Shown here: piece after piece, positions 25,517 through 33,894 of the stretch | Position numbering within the stretch: position 1 is the stretch's first letter | Layout of the letters: every line of letters starts with the position of its first letter | Source: Streptomyces novaecaesareae | GTDB taxonomy: Bacteria; Actinomycetota; Actinomycetes; Streptomycetales; Streptomycetaceae | Reading direction: 5' to 3' | DNA length: 64,000 nucleotides | Assembly: GCF_000716875.1 (NCBI RefSeq) | Contig: NZ_JNWQ01000001.1 | Coordinates: forward strand, 124,001 to 188,000 | The notes under the pieces: generated by a model | What the model saw: only the letters and a program-made list of their open reading frames with translations | Told to the model about the DNA's origin: nothing | Database searches by the model: none | Made by a program: the position numbers and the translations under genes

Positions 25517-26281
25517 TCAGCCCTTCACGAACTCCAGGAAGACGTCGCGCAGTTCGGGCAGTGCCTCGACCATCGGCAGGTGCCCGGAGGGGAGTTCGAC
25601 GTAGCGCGCGCCGGGGATGCCCTCGGCCAGCAGGCGGTGCTGGGACGGCGGGACGAGCATGTCCTCGGTCGTGCCGACGACCACCGTCGGCACTGCTAGC
25701 GCGGCCAGCTCCGCGCGCACGTCGACCGTGCCGGCGAGCCGGAACTGCTGCGGGAAGCCGGACGGCAGCGGGGACTTGAGCGCCTCCTGCAGCCCCGCGA
25801 GCCGGTCGGCGGGCAGGGCGTCCACCCAGCTCCCGCCGAACACGACGGTGAGCATCAGCCGGGCGAGGTCCTCGGGCCGCTCCTCCAGGTCGACGAACAG
25901 GTCGGAGAGCACCCGCGTCCGCGCCGAGCCGCCGGCCACGCCCGCGAGCAGCAGCAGCGAGCGGACCCGCCCGGGGTGGCCGGTGGCGATCCGGACGGCG
26001 ACGGCGGCGCCGAGCGAGTAGCCGGCCAGGTCGAAGGTGTCCAGGCCCTCCTCGTCGGCGGCGGCGACGAGCCGCTCGGCCAACTCGTCCAGGGTGCGCT
26101 CACCGGGCTCGTACGGGCTGTCGCCGGAGCCGGGGTAGTCGGGGGCGACGACGGTGCGGTGGGCGGCGAGGTCGGGCAGCAGCAGGCCCCAGTTGTCCCG
26201 GGCGCTGCCACCGGCGCCGTGCGCGAGCAGCAGGCCGGGGCCTGAGCCCTGGACGATCCGGGCGAGCGGGGTGGCCGACAT
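25517..26281 (-). CDS. alpha/beta-hydrolase
   Basis: The protein has 254 residues from ATG 26281, preceded by AGAGGAGCACC. It has the alpha/beta-hydrolase triad arrangement: oxyanion region LLLAHGAGGSARDNW, nucleophile elbow AGYSLGAAV, an acid in VVGTTEDMLVPP and histidine in LPSGHLPMVEAL. There is no signal peptide, so it is cytoplasmic. The substrate cannot be named. It probably shares a transcript with the downstream MerR gene and is divergent from the sulfite-oxidase-type gene. Confidence 0.9.
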   Translation of the reverse strand: MSATPLARIVQGSGPGLLLAHGAGGSARDNWGLLLPDLAAHRTVVAPDYPGSGDSPYEPGERTLDELAERLVAAADEEGLDTFDLAGYSLGAAVAVRIATGHPGRVRSLLLLAGVAGGSARTRVLSDLFVDLEERPEDLARLMLTVVFGGSWVDALPADRLAGLQEALKSPLPSGFPQQFRLAGTVDVRAELAALAVPTVVVGTTEDMLVPPSQHRLLAEGIPGARYVELPSGHLPMVEALPELRDVFLEFVKG

Positions 26282-26454
26282 GGGGTGCTCCTCTGTGGGC
26301 TGGGGTTTCACCGACAGTGGGAACGGTAGGAGTTCACACCGGTGAGAAGGTCAAGCCGGGGAGGCGAAGAGCCCGTCCAGGGCGGGCTCCGGGCCCCGGC
26401 CGTGGTCGAGCGCACCGTCGAACCGCCTACGCTGAGACGGAAGGAGTTCCGCTG

Positions 26455-27759
26455 ATGGACGACGAGGTCCGCACCCGGAACGAGTCAGCTCCGAAGCAGG
26501 CCACCGGACACGAGGCACGCGCCGACGGCGTGGACCGCCGGTCACTGCTGCGGATGGTCTCCGCCGCCGGGGCGCTCGCCGCGCCCGCACTGGCCGCCCC
26601 GACGCTTGCTCCGGGCCGGGCGGCCGCCGAGGAGGTGCCCAGGCCGGTGCCCGGAATCGTCAAACCGCTGCCCGCCGAGTGGTTCGTCCCGCGCGGTACC
26701 AACGCCGAGATGCGCTGGGATGCCTTCCGTGACGCCGACGGCGAGTCCGTCATCGGTCGGCACGTACCGGTCGAGCGGTTCTTCGTCCGCAACCACACCA
26801 GTACTCCGCTGGTCGACCCCGACACCTGGAGCCTCAAGCTGTTCGGCAGCGGTCTGCGCGGCGCGCCGACGGTGCAGGATCCGGTCGAGTTCGGCCTGGA
26901 CGACCTGCGGGAGCTGCCGTCCACCCGGATCAGCGCGCTGATCGAGTGCGCCGGCAACGGCCGCAGCTACTTCCTCAGCCAGCAGAACCAGCCCGTCCCC
27001 GGCACGCCGTGGACGCTCGGCGGCGTCGGTTCGGCGAGCTGGCGGGGCGTGCGACTGGCCGAGGTGCTGCGGGCCGCCGGGCTGACCGGGGCGGCGGTGG
27101 ACGTGCTGCCCACCGGCCTCGACCCGGACTACGTCGCGGGCGGCACCAACTACGGCCCGGTGCGCCGACCGCTGCCGATCGCCAAGGCGCTGGACGACGT
27201 GCTGCTGGCGTACGAGATGAACGGCGAGCCGCTGACCCCCGACCATGGCGCCCCGGCCCGGCTGGTGGTGCCCGGCTGGGTGGGTATCGCCTCGATCAAG
27301 TGGGTGGGCAGCATCGAGGTCGCCGACCGTCCGCTGTATTCGCCGTGGAACACCGACTTCTACCGGATGTTCGGTCCGGACTACCCGACCGGCGGCGGCG
27401 AACCGCTCGCCAATCAGGTGGTGAAGTGCGCCTTCGAGCTGGCTGCGGGCGCGCAGCTGGGGGCGGGCCGCGAGCACCGGCTGTACGGGCGCTCGTGGTC
27501 CGGCACGGCGGCGGTGCGCCGGGTCGAGGTGAGCACCGACGGCGGCCGGACCTGGCGGTCCGCCGAGCCGTACGGCGGCTCGCACGCCGACGACTGGACA
27601 CGCTGGAGCGTCGATTGGCGCCCCGAGCGGCCCGGCCGGTACGAGCTGCGCGCCCGTGCGACGGACCGCCGGGGCAACACCCAGCCCGAGCGGGAGCCGT
27701 TCAACCGGGAGGGCTACCTGTTCGGCGCGGTGGTGGCCCACCCGGTGACCGTGGTCTGA
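26455..27759 (+). CDS. Tat-exported sulfite-oxidase-type molybdoenzyme
   Basis: The protein has 434 residues; ATG 26455 follows GGAAGGAGTTCC. A twin-arginine signal (DRRSLLRMVSAAGALAAPALAAP) implies export of the folded, cofactor-loaded enzyme. The oxidoreductase molybdopterin domain holds the ligand cysteine at IECAGNGRS (about residue 165), and the C-terminal Mo-co dimerisation domain covers about residues 300-430 (VEVSTDGGRTWRSAE). It probably oxidises sulfite or a related compound outside the membrane. No haem domain or cytochrome partner is adjacent. The stop codon begins a 24-bp tandem array. Confidence 0.92.
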   Translation: MDDEVRTRNESAPKQATGHEARADGVDRRSLLRMVSAAGALAAPALAAPTLAPGRAAAEEVPRPVPGIVKPLPAEWFVPRGTNAEMRWDAFRDADGESVIGRHVPVERFFVRNHTSTPLVDPDTWSLKLFGSGLRGAPTVQDPVEFGLDDLRELPSTRISALIECAGNGRSYFLSQQNQPVPGTPWTLGGVGSASWRGVRLAEVLRAAGLTGAAVDVLPTGLDPDYVAGGTNYGPVRRPLPIAKALDDVLLAYEMNGEPLTPDHGAPARLVVPGWVGIASIKWVGSIEVADRPLYSPWNTDFYRMFGPDYPTGGGEPLANQVVKCAFELAAGAQLGAGREHRLYGRSWSGTAAVRRVEVSTDGGRTWRSAEPYGGSHADDWTRWSVDWRPERPGRYELRARATDRRGNTQPEREPFNREGYLFGAVVAHPVTVV

Positions 27760-27843
27760 GCCTGCCCGGTGACGGTGCACTGAGCCTGCCCGGTGGCGGC
27801 GCTCTGAGCCCGCCTGGTGACGGCGCTCTGAGCCCGCCCGGGG
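27757..27843 (+). repeat. 24-bp tandem repeat beginning at a stop codon
   Basis: Units start at 27757, 27781, 27805 and 27829 (last one partial), each beginning TGAGCC followed by a CGCC(C/T)GGTGACGG-like body. Every unit carries an in-frame stop for the upstream gene, giving four stops in register. The body resembles the last codons of the gene (CACCCGGTGACCGTGGTC), so the array seems to have grown from the coding end. It fills the whole gap to the convergent TetR gene. Confidence 0.9.
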
Positions 27844-28503
27844 TCAGCCGGTGGACTGGACCTCGTACGGGGCGGGGTACCGCGTCTCGTACGGGGTCAG
27901 CACCAGCCGCACCACGTCCTCCAGCCGCCGGCGGGCGTCCCCGAGCGTGGTGCGGCCGGTCACCCAGGCGGTCAGCTCGCCCTGCCAGGCGTGGCCGACG
28001 ATGTGCCGCACCAGGTCGCTCGCGGCGGCCGGCACCTCGGCGGTCACCGCCTGCAGGGCGGTGCTGTCGGCCCGGGCCATGCCTTGCAGCGCCTCGCTGG
28101 CGAAGGGGTCGGTGGAGGCGGCCACGGCGACTCGCAGCCGGGCGAGTTCGGGCTGCCTCTGGTACGCCCGCATCCCGCCCCGGACGAACCGGACCGCCCG
28201 GTCGGTGGCCCCCGACCCGGCCCGGGGCCCGCGCAGCTCGGCCACCAGGTCGGCCAGCAGCAGGCGGTGCCACTCGGCGATCGCCGCCGCCAGGAGGTGG
28301 TCCTTGGAGGAGAAGTAGCGGTACGCCGTCCCCAGGGCGACTCCGGACCGCTCGCAGACCTGCTTCATCTGCAGCCGCTCGACGCCGATCTCGTTCACCA
28401 GGGCGAGCGCGGCCGCGATCAGGCTTTCGCGGCGTTCGAGCTGACGCGGAGACATCGCCTCCACCGGCCGTGGTGACAGGTCAACCTTGGTCACCCGCAC
28501 CAT
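27844..28503 (-). CDS. TetR-family transcriptional regulator
   Basis: The protein has 219 residues. The N-terminal helix-turn-helix is clear: ERRESLIAAALALVNEIGVERLQMKQVCERSGVALGTAYRYFSSKDHLL, given here only to show the TetR order of helices 1-4 (positions ~23-70). The C-terminal part resembles KstR-like regulators of lipid or steroid catabolism (RHIVGHAWQGELTAWVTGRT). It sits next to a TesB thioesterase on the same strand, which hints at acyl-CoA metabolism, but a separate large hairpin lies between them. Ligand unknown. Confidence 0.88.
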   Translation of the reverse strand: MVRVTKVDLSPRPVEAMSPRQLERRESLIAAALALVNEIGVERLQMKQVCERSGVALGTAYRYFSSKDHLLAAAIAEWHRLLLADLVAELRGPRAGSGATDRAVRFVRGGMRAYQRQPELARLRVAVAASTDPFASEALQGMARADSTALQAVTAEVPAAASDLVRHIVGHAWQGELTAWVTGRTTLGDARRRLEDVVRLVLTPYETRYPAPYEVQSTG

Positions 28504-28535
28504 GATACGGGCCGGGGCCGCTCAGGAGTATGACG

Positions 28536-28648
28536 CCGACCGGCCCCCTTCCGTTCGCCGGGAGGTCACCGGGCCTCCCGGGGCGTGCCGGAAGGCAGGC
28601 CGGGGCGGGTTCCGGGGAGCCGTCGGTGAACGGAAGGGGGCCGGTCGG
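28536..28648. terminator. long inverted repeat downstream of tesB
   Basis: Arms at 28536-28556 and 28628-28648 are complementary over 21 bp; each contains CGGCCCCCTTCCGTTC or its complement. The 71-base interior holds further GC hairpins (for example GGGAGG and CCTCCC near 28560-28579). It starts 3 bases after the tesB stop on the minus strand and ends 33 bases before the TetR start, so it probably separates the two transcripts. Confidence 0.7.
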
Positions 28649-28651
28649 GTC

Positions 28652-29551
28652 CTACGGCTGGCGGCGGATCAGGGCCTCCTGGACGGCGGAGGCGACCAGC
28701 CGGCCGTCCCGGTCGTAGAACTCACCGAGCGCCAGGCCCCGGCCGTCCGAGGCGGACGGGCTGCGCTGGGCGAACAGCAGCCACTCGTCGGCCCGGAAGG
28801 GGCGGTGGAACCACATCGCGTGGTCCAGCGAGGCCATCAGCAGGGTGGGCGGCTCGGTGCGCTGGAAGAAGTTCTGCTGCTCGTCCAGCCCGGCGGTGGA
28901 GGCCAGGGTGAGGTCGGAGAGGTAGGCGAGCGCGCCGGCGTGCAGCAGCGGGTCGCCGTCCGGCAGCGGGGAGGCGGTGCGCATCCAGACGAACTGCTGG
29001 AGCAGCCCGGGGGCGGCCGGCGGCAGACCCGGTGCGCCCGGCGGGACGAAGCGCACGTCGAGGTCCTGGAAGCCGCCGGTCGCCGCGACCATCGTGCGGA
29101 CCTCGTCGGGCGCGTGGGCGACGGCGTCCGGCAGGGACTCCGGAGCGGGCAGCGCCGGCATCTCGCGGCGGCGGTCGGTGGCCGGTTCGGGGTGCTTGAA
29201 GGAGGCGGTGAGCGAGAAGATCTCGTTCCCCTTCTGGACGGCCGTCACCCGGCGGGTGGTGTAGGAGACGCCCTCGCGGACCCGCTCGACCAGGTAGTCG
29301 ATCGGCTGGGTCGGGGTGCCCGGGAGCAGGAAGTAGCCGTGCAGCGAGTGCACCGGGCGCCGGTCCTCGACGGTGCGCCCGGCGGCGACGAGCGCCTGCG
29401 CGGCGACGTGGCCGCCGAAGGCGCGCATCGGGGCGCCGGCGTGGCACAAGCCCCGGAACGTGTTCTCGTCCAGCTGCTCGATCTCCAGCAGATCGGCGAA
29501 CGGGGAGGTCGGCCGGGCGGCCCGGACGTGCGGTTCGGTCAGGTCGGTCAC
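28652..29551 (-). CDS. tesB: acyl-CoA thioesterase II
   Basis: The protein has 299 residues from GTG 29551, the length expected for TesB; the longer open frame would run into the divergent gene's leader. TesB hydrolyses acyl-CoA to free fatty acid and CoA. Two hotdog domains are visible: FRGLCHAGAPMRAFGGHVAAQAL with HSLHGYFLLPG in the first, and SLDHAMWFHRPFRADEWLLFAQ with RGLALGEFYDRDGRLVAS in the second. The catalytic Asp/Thr/Gln positions appear to be in the normal places. Divergent from the SWIM gene across 136 bases. Confidence 0.92.
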   Translation of the reverse strand: MTDLTEPHVRAARPTSPFADLLEIEQLDENTFRGLCHAGAPMRAFGGHVAAQALVAAGRTVEDRRPVHSLHGYFLLPGTPTQPIDYLVERVREGVSYTTRRVTAVQKGNEIFSLTASFKHPEPATDRRREMPALPAPESLPDAVAHAPDEVRTMVAATGGFQDLDVRFVPPGAPGLPPAAPGLLQQFVWMRTASPLPDGDPLLHAGALAYLSDLTLASTAGLDEQQNFFQRTEPPTLLMASLDHAMWFHRPFRADEWLLFAQRSPSASDGRGLALGEFYDRDGRLVASAVQEALIRRQP

Positions 29552-29687
29552 GGGGTCATAGTGGCAGAAGCCAACCGTTCCGTGGTGTGACGTGGGTAAC
29601 TCCTCCGGGGGTCGGTTTGCTGTAGAACACGTTTCAGTCCGGTGGTTCCCCGATGGATTGTCAGACCCCTCACCTAGCGTGCTCGCC

Positions 29688-31043
29688 ATGACGCAATCCG
29701 CACACGCGTACGCCTATCTGCGCCCGTCGGCCGTCCTGGACGGCGCCGACGGCCGGCGCCTCGACCTGGCCACCTCCGGCGGCGCCACCCCGCTCGGCGC
29801 CGCCGCCAACCCGCGCTTCTTCGCGGGCTTCCTGGCCGACCCGGCGCCGGCCGCCGCCGCGCTGCTCGCCGTCGCGGACGTCGCCGCCGCCCGCTACTTC
29901 CAACCGCGGCTGCGCGCCTCGCTCGACCCGGTGGTCACCGCGAACGGGGACCGGCTGCGCTTCGAGTCCTTCTCCGGCTGCTGCGGCGTCTACGCCCGGC
30001 TCGACGTGCTGGGCGCCGGGCTCGACGGCGACGAGATCGGCCACGGCACCACCAACGTGGACGTCAACAACCCGCTGCGCGAGGCGCTGACCAGGATCGG
30101 CCCGGCCGACCCGCTGCACCTCGCGGTCGGGCCGGACGCGCTGGAGGTCACCACCTTCGACGGCCCGCTGGTCGAGAAGAAGGTCCCGCTGCCGGAGCGC
30201 TGGCTGCGCGGCTTCGCCGAGACCCAGGTCGTCGCGGCCGGCTTCGAGCTGCGCGCCGAGCTGCCCGCCGCCGAGGCGGTCCGCTTCCTGCGCTCGCTGC
30301 CGCGCGGCGGGCGCGGCAGCGTCGGCTGGGTCGTCCCGGCCGGGCGGACGCTGCGGCCGACCACCCGGCCGGTGCCGGGCGCGGTCTGCCTGCCCGGGGC
30401 CGAGCGGCTCGCCGCCCTGCAGCGGGTGCTGCGGCACGCGCTCGCCCTGCGGGTGTACGGGCCGCTGTCCGCCGGGGAGTCGACCGCCTCCGCCTGGGAG
30501 GCGGTGCTGCCCGGGATGCGGCTCACCCTGACGCTGTCACCCGACGCCTCCCGCGGCTTCTCCGGAGAGGGCGGGGTGCTCGACGCGCTCGCCACCGGCA
30601 CGGCCGAGCAGGACGCCGAGCTGGTGTCGGTGCTGCTCGCCTGGGAGCCGCGGATCGAGGTCGGGGATCTGGCCGAGCAGTCCGGCCTGAGCCCCGATCG
30701 GGTACGCGCCGCGCTCACCCGGCTCGGCACCGCCGGGCAGATCGGCTACGACACCGCCGAGGCCGCGTACTTCCACCGTCAGCTGCCGTACGACGCCGGG
30801 CGCGCCGAGGCGGCCAACCCACGGCTGCGGGCGGCCCGGGCGCTCGTCGAGGCGGGCGCGGTGCGGCTGGAGGAGGGCGGTGCGACGGCCGTCGTCACGG
30901 TGGAGGACCACATCCAGCGGGTGCGCACGGACGCGGCGGGGCGGATGAGCTGCACCTGCCTGTGGTGGGCCAAGTACCGCGGCGGGCGCGGGCCGTGCAA
31001 GCACGCGCTGGCGGTCGGGATGGTGCGGGAGTCGGGAGCGTGA
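29688..31043 (+). CDS. SWIM zinc-finger protein
   Basis: The protein has 451 residues from ATG 29688. A SWIM zinc motif (CxC...CxH) is near the C-terminus: SCTCLWWAKYRGGRGPCKHA. The rest is a conserved actinomycete domain of unknown function, with a winged-helix-like stretch IEVGDLAEQSGLSPDRVRAALTRLGTAG. SWIM domains bind DNA or protein. The next gene, a large DUF6493 protein, overlaps it by four bases, so the two proteins probably act together. In E. coli and relatives, SWIM proteins occur with MoxR ATPases and VWA proteins; neither is present here. Confidence 0.88.
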   Translation: MTQSAHAYAYLRPSAVLDGADGRRLDLATSGGATPLGAAANPRFFAGFLADPAPAAAALLAVADVAAARYFQPRLRASLDPVVTANGDRLRFESFSGCCGVYARLDVLGAGLDGDEIGHGTTNVDVNNPLREALTRIGPADPLHLAVGPDALEVTTFDGPLVEKKVPLPERWLRGFAETQVVAAGFELRAELPAAEAVRFLRSLPRGGRGSVGWVVPAGRTLRPTTRPVPGAVCLPGAERLAALQRVLRHALALRVYGPLSAGESTASAWEAVLPGMRLTLTLSPDASRGFSGEGGVLDALATGTAEQDAELVSVLLAWEPRIEVGDLAEQSGLSPDRVRAALTRLGTAGQIGYDTAEAAYFHRQLPYDAGRAEAANPRLRAARALVEAGAVRLEEGGATAVVTVEDHIQRVRTDAAGRMSCTCLWWAKYRGGRGPCKHALAVGMVRESGA

Positions 31044-33766
31044 GCGTGGTGGAGGAGACGGTGGTCGGCGTGGCACCGGAGCCGGTGGCGGACCTGCGGG
31101 CGGCCGTCCGGAGCGGGTCCATCGAGGCGATACCGGAACTGCTGGCCGGGCTGGACAAGGCGCAGCGGCGGGCCTGCCTGACCACGCTCAAGGAACTGCG
31201 CAAGGAGCTCCGGGACGACTGGTCGCACACCGGGGTCGAGTCCAAGGGCGCGCTGCTGGTGGCCGGGGCCGGGTGCCACCCGGGCCCGGCGGGCGCCGCC
31301 GCCTGGATCGCCGGCGGCGACTTCACGTCCCGGGAGTGGGCCCGGTACCCCGAACTGCACGCGGTCGTGGAAGCGCAGCCGCAGGATTGGCAGATCGAGG
31401 TGGCCGCCCGGCTGGCCGCCCGGCCGACCAGGGCTTGGGGCTGGTCGATGTACCTGCTCATCGAGGCCGTCGTCCGGCGCACCGGCTGTGCGGTGCCGAC
31501 CGGCGAGTCCTTCGTCCGGGACTGGCTGAACCGCTCCGTCGACCGGGGCGGACCACGCGCCACCCTGGCCGACCGGCTGCGCACCGACGCCTTCACCCCG
31601 GTGCTGCTGCCGCTGCTGTTCGAACTCGCCGACGTCGGGCACACCTTGACGTTCCGGCTGAGCCCGCGCCCCGGCGACGTCTGGACGGAGGCCGTCGCCG
31701 AGCTGGCCGCGGCCGGCGTGGTGGACCGGGCGACGGTGATCGACTGCTGCCTGGCCCGGCTGCTGCGCGGTGGCAAACCCGCCGACCAGCGGGCCTTCCT
31801 GGAGGTGCTGCGGGCCCTCGCTCCCACGCCCGAGGAGTACGCGGCCCGCGCCCGGGACGTGGTGGCGCTGCTGGACGGCCTGTCGGTGATCGCCGGGCAC
31901 GCCCAGGAGGTGCTCGCGGAGCTGGACGAGGCCGGGCTGATCGAGCCCGAGCTGCTGACCGAGGCCTCGGCGGTGGTGCTGTTCCGGACCGAGAAGAAGC
32001 TGGTGCGCGCCCAGCTGGGCTGGCTGGAGCGGGCCGCCCGGCGGGCGCCCGAGCGCTCCGGGCCGGTGGTGCTAGCAGCGGCCCAGGCCTTCGGGTCCGC
32101 GGACCCGGGCGTCCAGGAGCGGGCGCTCAACGTGGTGGCCCGTCACCTGACGGCGGCGGGGGAGGCGGTGCTGCCGGAGCTGCGGTTCGCGGCCGAGGCG
32201 CTGAACCCCGTTCACCACCGCCGGGCCGGCGAGCTGCTCGGCGCGCCGGTCGGCGGCGGGGACGACCACGATCCGGACGCCGGGTGGAACGAGACCCTCC
32301 CGCCCGTCCCCGAGCCGCGCCCGCTGGGTGCCCCGATCGCCTCGGCGGCCGAGCTGGCCGAGGAGCTGTCCGCCCTGCTCGCCGCCGAGGAGCCGGAGGT
32401 CGCCGTCTTCGAACGAGTACTGGACGGCCTGGTCCGGCAGGCCCACCTGGACCGCACCGCGCTCGTCGAGGCGCTGGAACCGGTCCGCCGGGTGCACCCG
32501 TGGCACGGCGTCGGCCGCTGGCAGGACTGCAAGCCCCGGGACATCCTCTACGTCGCCGCCGCGGTGGCGGGCGAGACCCCGCCGCACCGGCTCTGGGGCT
32601 CCCTCGGGAACAAGGGCCACTCCCAGCTGCGCGGCCGTGCCAACACCGTCCACGGCACCGTCCTCGCCGCCCGGCTGGAGGAGGCCGCCTGGCAGGTGAC
32701 CGCCGACCGGCCGCCCTACCTGCTGGCCACCCCGACCGACAGCAGCGGCGCGCTGGACGCGGCCGTGCTGGTCGAGCGCCTCGCCGGGTACGAGAAGGCG
32801 GGCATGACGCCGGGCAAGACCGACCTGTGCGCGGCCCTGCTGCGGGTCGGCCCCGGTACGGACACCGATTCGCAGCGGGCCGCCGAAGCACTCGGCTCGC
32901 CGGCCGGTCGGTGGGTCGCGCACTGGCTGCGCACCGGCGGCCTCCCCGGCCAGCCGTCCGAGCGGGTGCTGTTCGCGCCCGGCCGGGGCTCGCAGCACGG
33001 CCACCACTACGGGGAGCGCTGGTGGGAGGACGTCCGGCGGGTGGCCGTCGCCCAGCCGGGCATCGGCGCAGGGCCCAAGGGCCCGGACGGCGAGCGGCTC
33101 GGGCCCGAGTTCCGGGCGCTGCTGGAGGGCACCGAGCCGAGCGTGGCCCGGGTCCGGAAGGTCGGTTCCTGGCCCTGGTGGCCCACCGCGCAGTGGGCCG
33201 CGATGCTGCCCTGGCACCGGGAGGAGCTGGCCGCCCGCTGGCTCGACCACGTCGCCGCCGGCGCCGACCGGGACGAGCGCGGCGCCGGGCGGATGCTGCC
33301 CGTGCTCGCCGAGGCCGGCGGCCCGGCCGGGCTCGCCGTGCACCTGGTGGTGGCGTACGGCCTCGGCGCCCGGCACACCGAGGACCGCACGGCGGCCGTG
33401 GACGCCCTGCTGGTGCTCGCCGCGCGCGGCGACCTGGACGGCGAACTGCTCGGCCGCGAGCTGGGCGGGCTGGCGGCCTGCGGCACGGTCAAGCCCACCC
33501 GGCTGGCGTCGGCGCTCGCGTTGGCGGCGGGGACGGGCGCGTACGGCACGGTGTGGTCGGTGCTCGGGGCGGCGCTGCCGGGCCTGCTGGGCGCGGCCGA
33601 GCCGTCCGTGCGAGGCCTCGGCGACCTGCTCGGCCTCGCCGCCGACTGCGCCCGGCGCACCGGCGCCCGCGGCCCGGTGGCCGAGGTGACGGCGACGGCG
33701 GCGAAGGACGGGTCGAGCCGGGTGGTCAAGGAAGCCCGGGCGCTGCGGGACGTCCTCGCGGGCTGA
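31040..33766 (+). CDS. large helical-repeat protein of the DUF6493 type
   Basis: The protein has 908 residues from GTG 31040, which overlaps the SWIM gene stop (GTGA). No signal peptide or membrane segment is seen. The sequence is a long series of amphipathic helices resembling HEAT or similar repeats, with conserved-looking landmarks WIAGGDFTSREWARYPEL, PWHGVGRWQDCKPRDILYVA and PPYLLATPTDSSGALDAAVL in the second half. I recognise the SWIM plus DUF6493 pairing from actinomycetes, but no biochemical role is established for it. It may be a scaffold for the SWIM protein. Confidence 0.85.
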   Translation: MSVVEETVVGVAPEPVADLRAAVRSGSIEAIPELLAGLDKAQRRACLTTLKELRKELRDDWSHTGVESKGALLVAGAGCHPGPAGAAAWIAGGDFTSREWARYPELHAVVEAQPQDWQIEVAARLAARPTRAWGWSMYLLIEAVVRRTGCAVPTGESFVRDWLNRSVDRGGPRATLADRLRTDAFTPVLLPLLFELADVGHTLTFRLSPRPGDVWTEAVAELAAAGVVDRATVIDCCLARLLRGGKPADQRAFLEVLRALAPTPEEYAARARDVVALLDGLSVIAGHAQEVLAELDEAGLIEPELLTEASAVVLFRTEKKLVRAQLGWLERAARRAPERSGPVVLAAAQAFGSADPGVQERALNVVARHLTAAGEAVLPELRFAAEALNPVHHRRAGELLGAPVGGGDDHDPDAGWNETLPPVPEPRPLGAPIASAAELAEELSALLAAEEPEVAVFERVLDGLVRQAHLDRTALVEALEPVRRVHPWHGVGRWQDCKPRDILYVAAAVAGETPPHRLWGSLGNKGHSQLRGRANTVHGTVLAARLEEAAWQVTADRPPYLLATPTDSSGALDAAVLVERLAGYEKAGMTPGKTDLCAALLRVGPGTDTDSQRAAEALGSPAGRWVAHWLRTGGLPGQPSERVLFAPGRGSQHGHHYGERWWEDVRRVAVAQPGIGAGPKGPDGERLGPEFRALLEGTEPSVARVRKVGSWPWWPTAQWAAMLPWHREELAARWLDHVAAGADRDERGAGRMLPVLAEAGGPAGLAVHLVVAYGLGARHTEDRTAAVDALLVLAARGDLDGELLGRELGGLAACGTVKPTRLASALALAAGTGAYGTVWSVLGAALPGLLGAAEPSVRGLGDLLGLAADCARRTGARGPVAEVTATAAKDGSSRVVKEARALRDVLAG

Positions 33767-33781
33767 CCGGGCGGCGAGCGG

Positions 33782-33894
33782 GCTTCGGAGAACGGGCTTC
33801 GGCGAACGGATTTCAGCAGACAGATTTCAGCGAACGGATTTCAGCGAACGGATTTCAGCGAACAGACTTTGAAATCTGTTCGCTGAAATCTGTC
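33782..33894. repeat. AT-rich palindromic repeat, locus B
   Basis: Six tandem 14-bp units run from 33782 to 33865: two GCTTCGG(A/C)GAACGG, then ATTTCAGCAGACAG and three ATTTCAGCGAAC(G/A)G. The last unit forms arm GATTTCAGCGAACAGA (33851-33866) pairing with 33875-33890 over 16 bp around an 8-base loop. The right arm TCTGTTCGCTGAAATCTGTC (33875-33894) is identical to locus A. It sits between convergent genes and encodes the end of the minus-strand gene. Confidence 0.9.

Noticed and set aside
33782..33894. Tandem 14-bp units as a possible CRISPR array
   Set aside because: Units are directly adjacent with no spacers, shorter than CRISPR repeats, and no cas genes are present.
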